Positions 57,763 to 64,000 of a stretch of 64,000 nt of DNA are shown here, in pieces; position 1 is the first letter of the stretch, and the number at the start of each line of letters is the position of its first letter. Source of the stretch: Darksidea phi (lineage: Eukaryota > Ascomycota > Dothideomycetes > Pleosporales > Lentitheciaceae). The notes below the pieces were generated by a model. That model made no database searches. It saw nothing but the letters and a program-made list of their open reading frames with translations, and was not told the DNA's origin. The position numbers were made by a program, and so were the translations under genes. Location of the stretch: contig JASJFT010000018.1 in the NCBI GenBank assembly GCA_030770425.1, positions 186,001-250,000 on the forward strand, written 5' to 3'.

Positions 57763-58564
57763 GATGAGGAGACGAGCAGAAAGGAGCTGTAGTGCTTCTT
57801 ATATAGGGTGTTTGAGGGCCCTACTCATGTACACGGGTTGCGTCACCCTTTCGTGTCGTCGCGCTCCGAATGGTGCACGTCATGGTAGAGTAAATGGACA
57901 CGGGAGATAGGTGCCTGCAAGGTGGTTGGGATCGAGGGCTAGATCTAGCGTACCATTGCACGTAGTGAGATGACGCCGTCAATGGCGTAGTCGAAGGGTC
58001 CACAAGAGATGTGCTAGTTGCGCCACCCCCCCATTCTTACCCCAAGCGGCCCTTCCTGACATAGACATGCTGTCAGACTTTAATGCCGGAGCGAAAAGGC
58101 TGCGTGCACCGACAGGTTCGCGGTGTTTAGGGAGTCGTGCTCCGAGATTTGGATGAAGTCGATGACGGTTGCAAATATGGCTTGGCGATAACGCTAGCTG
58201 CATCTGGTAGTTTTCGTTCGAAGCTCCTCAGGCAGATCTAGCCGTAGAGACAATATCGTTCCGTGATCGCATATAGCTTAGCTACATGTTGAGGTTACGC
58301 ATGCGTGCGGAAGCCACCTTGCCTCATGCGTATGACATTTGGGTGACGAAAACAGTGGCAATGTTCGAAGTGAAGAGATAGGCTCCGATTTAGAAAATTA
58401 ATATTAATGCTGCAGATACGTTCTATAATCTGCCGTTGGAAGAGAACTGTCGAGCTATGGCCGATGACTTTTGACGCCGCGCGATGCAAATGAGGAAAAT
58501 ACGTGACTTCGTGAAAACCGCTGAGCATTGGAGTGCTCTCGAACGCGACCCGAGAACTGTATGT
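57763..58564. other. Intergenic, no gene seen
   Basis: Promoter side of the preceding gene, including a CTTATATAGGG TATA-like box at about 57797-57807, 35 bp upstream of its start. Nothing else recognised. Confidence 0.5.
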
Positions 58565-59649
58565 TCACCTATGGTGGTTCTGCCCGAATGCATCTGGACT
58601 TGCCATCGGGGGCATATGCGTTAGCTCGATGTTGTGATGAGACGGAGTCGGGGAATGGGCTGGATGATCCGAATATGTAACATCGTGGGGCAGGTGGGGC
58701 GATGGTTCTCGCGAGATCGCTGGAGACCCAGCCCAAGACGCTCGAGGATCATGAGGCGGGTGACTCCGCATCGGCTCGTAAGTAGGATGTGCTCCAGGCA
58801 TCATATGAGGCATGACATGCATCGAGGGTTGCTCGTGGTGCGGATGGCTCGCATGCATGTTATCGTTGGGCTTCATCTCCCCCAGCTTTGCATATTTCGA
58901 GACGTTCCGCCGATGTAGAACCCACATGACCACCAATGTCACCAGTATGACCGCTCCGACAAAGCCGCCTATCGAGGCGCCTATTTTCACCGCCATGGAC
59001 ACATCCTTATCCACTTGTAGATCCTCAGGGTCGTCATCATCTCCCCTCGATGTGCCTGGAAGGAGCGAAAGGTGTGTACGGTCCGGTCGGTGGACGATCG
59101 TTTGGTCGGACGCGGTAACGGAGGGGCTGAAGACCGCGGTTACTGAGACGGTCGTTGAGACGGTCCTTGACACGTCTTGAGGGTCATCGGGGCTTTTGAA
59201 GGTGACATTGAGGGCTTTCGCACAGTCTTCCTCTTCGTCGTCCTATGCAGCTGTCAGTCTTCCTCTACTATAATTGACAGATGAGCGGTTTCTACGCACC
59301 TCTGCGCAACAGAACCCAACGTTGTCCTCGTCATAAGCACAATAGTATCCATCGTAACAGCTCGCTGTTTAGGTTTTAGCACGTCCTCACCAGTTCAGGG
59401 TCAATGGCACACACTCCCTAATATATCCATGCAGCACGTCTCGCCGCGTTCGGGCTCGTAGCATATATTCGAAAAGCTGTCCGCAAAACAAGACTTCGCT
59501 CCATTGCCGCAGTCGCTACACGAGCTCCCACATGCTACAAAGAGGGGTTCGTACGATCCGGTGGTGTCGTTGGGCATGTAACTCATAAAGAAGTCATCTG
59601 CAGCGACTGAAGACGCCACCAAGACGGCGACCAACAGAGAAGGAAGCAT
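58565..59649 (-). CDS. Cysteine-rich type I membrane protein
   Basis: Three exons (59649-59415, a second about 59360-59300, a third ending 58565). The first 18 residues (MLPSLLVAVLVASSVAAD) are a signal peptide. The ectodomain is Cys-rich (CGSSCSDCGNGAKSCF, ETCCMDILG then TSCYDGYYCAYDED, VGFCCAE), spacing common in fungal plasma-membrane or wall-sensor proteins. A Ser/Thr-rich stem follows, then one TM segment (IGGFVGAVILVTLVVMWVLH) with a positive RRNVSKYAK stop. The cytosolic tail of about 95 residues is His/Pro/Met-rich. The tail begins with charged KLGEMKPND. A role in sensing the cell surface is an inference from this layout only. The junction phases fit; the middle exon is about 63 nt. 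Confidence 0.75.
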
Positions 59650-60570
59650 GGTAAAAATGGCCTACGGTAACACACCCACTAGAGGAGCGTTCTTGAAGAG
59701 CTGGTGGGTGTGGACAAGGACGCGGGAATCGTCGTCTACAAAAAGGAATTGAGACGTCGGGGCGCCTGGGCCGCTGTGCTGCGCGCCCTAGATGCAACCC
59801 TTTCGTGATGCGCTGTTAGCTTCAAAGCCCTAGTACTGCCACGACGCTGATGTCTAGATGCGGTCTGAGCGCTCGACCAATAGATGTAGCACGGGTGTAG
59901 CTGTGGCGGAGGGTACAGCTGGATAAACCGAACAGCATTGATGGCACCAAGGGGAGGGGGCGAAGTCGTGTATAGAACGGAGGAAGATGGAAGATCCTAG
60001 AGCGCAGAAGGGACGTGCGCAGTTAAGGATTCATCGGGACGGGGGCCCAAAATCGGGGAGCAACGGTAATTAGCAAAATCACAGCCTTAAACACCCGCTC
60101 ACGTCAGATGGCTCTGGTGTCATCCGAAGAATGCTACACTGCTGCACAACTAGCATAGCTACCGATATTTCTTCTTTCCGTGGCGATCTCACACTGCCCG
60201 CGACTCTGAGCTGGCAGTGTTAGACGAGCTGAATCTGCGCCACACATCCGTGTCCTACTCGCGTGCCAATAATAGCGAGAAGTGCGCCTATGCATTGCAT
60301 TGCGATAACACGCCAGCAAGTCGAGCAAACATGCCCAATGATTCATTATCAGTCACAAATGATTGCACGACGGCAGAGAGATTCCACTTCAACTGGCACA
60401 GGGCTGTGGAATTTGCCTTGCGCACGTTCGGCTGAGCATCGGGTTACAACAATCTTAATTGCATCAGCATAAGCGTCAATACTATATGCTAATGCTTAGA
60501 GACGTAGAAGAAAGAGCAGACATGTCCTACCTAAAGCCGTGATAACAAACGAGTACAAGTATCTCCCTGA
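59650..60570. other. Intergenic, no gene seen
   Basis: Upstream region of the membrane-protein gene and 3' side of the hydrolase. Short frames only. Confidence 0.5.
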
Positions 60571-61434
60571 TCAGACCGTTCTAGTCACCCTCACGCCCGT
60601 CTCCTTTGCCACATCATATATCGCGCCTACAATAGGCTCGACATCCTTGCTCTTGATCGCTATCCTATGAGCACCCTCCCATTCAATCAACCTCTTGCTC
60701 CCCTCCTCACAGTATTCGTTTAACAGCTTCCGATGGAGATGCAACCCGGCATCGGCCATGCCGTGCACATGTATCGTCGGCTTTCGCAAGATCGCTTGCT
60801 CGTCCACCTCCTTAACAAACTGGAACCCTTCTGAAATGTCCGCGGCACTCACGAGCGCTTCGCTCTTTAGTACTTCTGGGTTCAGGTTGCTCAGTGGTGC
60901 ACGTCCCGCGAGAAGGACTCCAAACCGCCAATTTAACCCCGGAACTCCAATTGGACCTATACCAATGTCTTTCGTTCCATTCTTCCTCGCTAACTCTTCC
61001 CGCGCTTGTTGTTCGAGCAGCAGACTTGCACTCAGCTTTGCCCCTTGACTAAACCCCACCAGCCCCACCCACTCTCCTGTTCCACCTGCTCTATCATCAT
61101 CCTCCATCGCTGTCCGTATTGAGTACCCAATCTCCTCGATGCAACTCTCTGCATCGATCTCCGCATGTTCGGGTAGCCATCGTAACCAGCGGCGGAAAGG
61201 CGCGTAGGAGCCGTATACGTTTATGACATCGGAGTGCGGGTCGCAGAAGAAGGGGCCGTCAGCCCAGACGAGGCGGAAGGAGTATTGAAGATGTCGAATC
61301 AGGGAGCGCGACTGGGCTTTGAATATAGCGGCGTTGACACCTCCACCGTGCAGGCAGAGAAGACGCGGAAGCGGTTTTGAGTCGGGGATTGTGGAAGGGA
61401 ATGTGGAGCCTGGCGGGCTGATGGTTGAGGGCAT
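60571..61434 (-). CDS. FSH1-family serine hydrolase
   Basis: Single exon, 287 residues from ATG at 61434. An alpha/beta hydrolase of the FSH1 family: the N-terminal PRLLCLHGGGVNAAIFKAQS (about 23-42) carries the oxyanion region, LVGFSQGAKLSASLLLEQ (about 123-140) holds the nucleophile Ser in GFSQG, HVHGMADAGLHLHRKL gives the acidic residue, and IEWEGAHRIAIKSKD the catalytic His. ADGPFFCDP fits the FSH1 WVDGP-like motif. Family members include yeast Fsh1 and thioesterases in polyketide clusters such as LovG, but no polyketide synthase is present here. It may act on esters or acyl-thioesters in the cytosol. Start and length agree with the family. Confidence 0.9.
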   Translation of the reverse strand: MPSTISPPGSTFPSTIPDSKPLPRLLCLHGGGVNAAIFKAQSRSLIRHLQYSFRLVWADGPFFCDPHSDVINVYGSYAPFRRWLRWLPEHAEIDAESCIEEIGYSIRTAMEDDDRAGGTGEWVGLVGFSQGAKLSASLLLEQQAREELARKNGTKDIGIGPIGVPGLNWRFGVLLAGRAPLSNLNPEVLKSEALVSAADISEGFQFVKEVDEQAILRKPTIHVHGMADAGLHLHRKLLNEYCEEGSKRLIEWEGAHRIAIKSKDVEPIVGAIYDVAKETGVRVTRTV

Positions 61435-63234
61435 GGTGGGGATGTGCGGGCAGACGCTGCTCTATATAGTCGAGAGGAATTTAATATGCACTCATTTGCT
61501 CTTGTCTTGAGTTCAGAAGGAAGGGGTCTAAAGTCGTGAGATGTGGGAGGATGAACGCGAAATGAAGATAAAGAGGACGCAAATACAAAAGAACTCTTCG
61601 TGATACGGAGCTACTCTGACGTACATTCGCCCAGATAAGCTTCAGCTATCGCTAATGCGGCGCTGATTCGTGGGTACTAGCATTTTGTACTCGGAGTCCG
61701 AACCTTGGGTTTAGGGATGCCGAAGTCGCCCTACTAACTACATGGATGGAGCTGCGGCGCGATATCTGCACGCTCTCCGGCACTCGCCGAAAAGGCTTGC
61801 TCGAAGACATGTATTACTTGCTCCCAGGAAGTTTTCGCCTTGGTCTTTTCGGTATTTCTTGAGAAGATTAAGAACAGCGCGTTGTAGAAGAAGTGATGGG
61901 ATGGAAAGCGGGGCCGATGCGTCGGGAGGACAAATGCGCTAGCTCGTTTTAGACGTCGCGGCTACCATCAGCTTGACTTGGAATGCCGCAGCTTGACTTG
62001 GAATGCCGCAGCTTGACTTGGAATGCCGCAGCTTGACTTGGAATGCCGCAGCTTGACGATTCATATCGATCTCGACGCTTTCCAGAAAGATTGCGGGAAT
62101 TTGGGGCTGTCCCGCCAATCATCAAGCATTATAGGCACCGCCGCGCAATGTCAGGTTGCCCACAGTAGAACGCCGCTGATAGCGAAATCAGGTTGAGAAC
62201 GAGAATAACTGACCTCGTATACCATGCTCAAGTGCAAAGCGGGCCGCTCATAAGAGTAACTCGGATCAGATCAATGCATATCAGCAATACAGTATCGGGA
62301 GTCCTGATCTTACACTTCCGAAGCAGATCAGCTGTGCGGACTGGGTTGAGAGCGGCGCAGTTACGATGGAGCCAGGTACATCGCATAATGGAATTAAAAA
62401 GTATCGAAGTGAGCAGAGGTTTTAATCTGTTGGCCAGCACCTACTTCTGTCATGACAGAGCGGGAATAACCATTGAATAGGGGCGTTAGAACTACCTCAC
62501 GTCATCATGCAATAGGGATACCACTCAACATTGTGGCATGCGCCACGCCCTCTTCCATAAGGCTCGGAACGTTGCGCCACGGCACACTCCACGTCCTCTT
62601 TCATGAGCGCGGGCCGTTGCCCTCGCAGACATGCCGTGGCGTAAGCCTAGGTAATGACTGTAATCCCCTTTAGTTTCAACGACCACTTAACGTTTCAGGG
62701 TATTCGGGCCGAAATACCTTTTTTGTCTCCTTTTTGAGTTATTCCGTACTATCTTCTTCGCCAGCTGAGAAATACAAAACGAGTCGATCCATAGATGCAG
62801 AAGTCTAAGACGGCGGGTAACGATGACAGCGTCTCAAGATTTACTTGGTAGATCAGCATCGCCAATGAAAAACTAGCTACTTGTGTGCTAGAAATATGTT
62901 GTGAACATGTTGTACGTACGAGGAATGCTTTAGATACAGAACCTTAACCCCCAGTTCATCAATATTCTGCCGCAGTGATTAATAAAACTCACCTGAACTA
63001 GTATGGCATCGGGCACACGGGCATTCGGTAACAATATCGTCTTTATCCAACGGTCCCAAAATCCCCGAGAGAATTACTGAAATTACTTCTTGTACCTGGG
63101 TTATACGATATGTCCAGTGCTCATTCGCCACAAGGATCAAACGACGTTTTGGCTTTGACATATAATGTAACGTTGATCTCTAACTATGTTGTTTATTCAC
63201 CAAGTCCTGGCTCCTCTATTGAAGCCTGAACACC
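61435..63234. other. Intergenic, with a short tandem repeat
   Basis: No gene seen. A perfect 20-bp tandem repeat lies at 61969-62057. Two stretches containing GCCACG and its mirror CGTGGC sit near 62540-62645. Confidence 0.45.
61969..62057. repeat. 20-bp perfect tandem repeat, 4.4 copies
   Basis: Unit CAGCTTGACTTGGAATGCCG at 61969, 61989, 62009 and 62029, then nine bases of a fifth. No mismatches between copies. Confidence 0.95.
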
Positions 63235-63972
63235 ATGGCCAAATCTGTCCTAATCACCGGCTGCAGCAGCGGCATCGGCGTCTCTCTCGGAAACGCCTTC
63301 CAAAAGCGCGGCCTTATTGTCTTCGCAACGGCCCGAAAGCCCGCTGCATTTTCCTCCTTCACGAACGTGCCAAACGTGCATATTCTTGCCCTCGATGTAA
63401 CATCTGAAGCTTCAGTCCGCGAAGCACGAGCAGGTCGGGGTCAAAACAGACGGAAAATTAGATTATCTCATCAACAATGCAGGATTCGGACATGGCCTTC
63501 TCCATTCAAAACAGCAGTTTCCAATATTAACGACACAGCCATCTACAATGCCTCCAAAGCCGCCGTTCACCTCTTCACCTCGACTCTCCGCCTCGAACTT
63601 GCTCTCTTCTCCGTCAAAGTCATCACCGTCGTCACTGGTGCAATTGCAACCTCCCTCATAGTCAACGCCCCCGTTTCGGAGCTGCCTTCAGACTCGCGCT
63701 ACCTCCCAGTCCAAAAGCAACTGGAAGCTACCGCCAGCGGCGGGAATGTCAAGGATGCTATTTCGAGCGACAAGTTTGCTGAGTTGATTGCTGATATTTT
63801 GAGTGGTGCGCCAGGGAAGCTGTGGAGAGGTGCTAGTGCTGCATCAGCGAAGCTGGGGAAGACATGTTTCCCTATATGGTTGATTTGTGATTCTTTGCGA
63901 GGGCATGCTCATTGGTTGGCGAGGGCTAATCTATTGTGCAGGATCGCCTCATGTCGGAAGGGACCGGATTAG
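63235..63972 (+). pseudogene. Short-chain dehydrogenase/reductase, frame-broken and shortened
   Basis: The ATG at 63235 opens MAKSVLITGCSSGIGVSLGN, a cofactor-binding TGxxxGIG turn, and runs to LDVTSEASVREA. The expected next block appears in another frame, KLDYLINNAGFGHG (about 63454-63495), before the original frame resumes with YNASKAAVHLFTSTLRLELA, the catalytic YxxxK. The roughly 50 residues between, which should include the catalytic Ser, are missing. The C-terminal part LPSDSRYLPVQKQLEATASG is close to Ayr1-like reductases, but the tail has shifted frame again. At least two frameshifts and a deletion make it non-functional, unless sequence errors or unusual splicing intervene. Confidence 0.7.
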
Positions 63973-64000
63973 ACGACCTGAAGAAGTCAAGAAAGTAGTG

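Overview
The window is nuclear DNA of a filamentous ascomycete (Pezizomycotina; the class is not fixed by the sequence, although a Dothideomycete would fit). The evidence is short GT-AG introns of about 45-160 bp, HET-domain and NACHT-NLR genes, a Zn2Cys6/fungal_trans regulator, and AT-rich tracts whose C-to-T lesions look like repeat-induced point mutation (RIP). Gene models were built by hand-splicing reading frames. Exon borders are sequence-based inferences, and no search was run.

The left half (0-31 kb) is gene-poor and accessory. It opens with an NLR-type NACHT protein carrying an expanding C-terminal repeat array (to 4.2 kb). A repeat- and AT-rich stretch (4.3-8.5 kb) follows, with a candidate structured RNA and an LTR-like repeat. 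Next come a Zn2Cys6 transcription factor (10.6-13.7 kb, minus) and CIA2 (16.4-17.1 kb, plus), which share a 2.7-kb G-rich divergent intergenic region. Then there are minisatellites, an F-box protein (19.8 kb), an intact HET protein (21.6-23.6 kb, minus), a short F-box-like protein (26.2 kb) abutting a second copy of the LTR-like repeat, a frame-broken gene (27.1-28.0 kb) and a second HET gene with in-frame stops (28.9-31.0 kb).

The right half (33-61.4 kb) is denser and mostly housekeeping. It holds a four-TM protein, a monothiol glutaredoxin of the Grx3/4 type, RPF2, a coiled-coil protein, ABP1, a 1,511-residue F-box protein, a DUF6640-like small membrane protein, MTD1, MMS19, a small stress-like protein, a cysteine-rich type I membrane protein and an FSH1-family hydrolase. 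Divergent pairs with short shared promoters recur (GRX/RPF2, MTD1/MMS19, ABP1/F-box). The window ends in a short-chain dehydrogenase pseudogene.

Three of the roughly ten recognisable housekeeping genes act in cytosolic iron-sulfur delivery: CIA2, the CGFS glutaredoxin and MMS19. CIA2 and MMS19 are direct partners in the CIA targeting complex. The least explained element is a compact multibranch RNA-like fold at 5790-5932 with a Pol III box B and a T7 terminator-like run.
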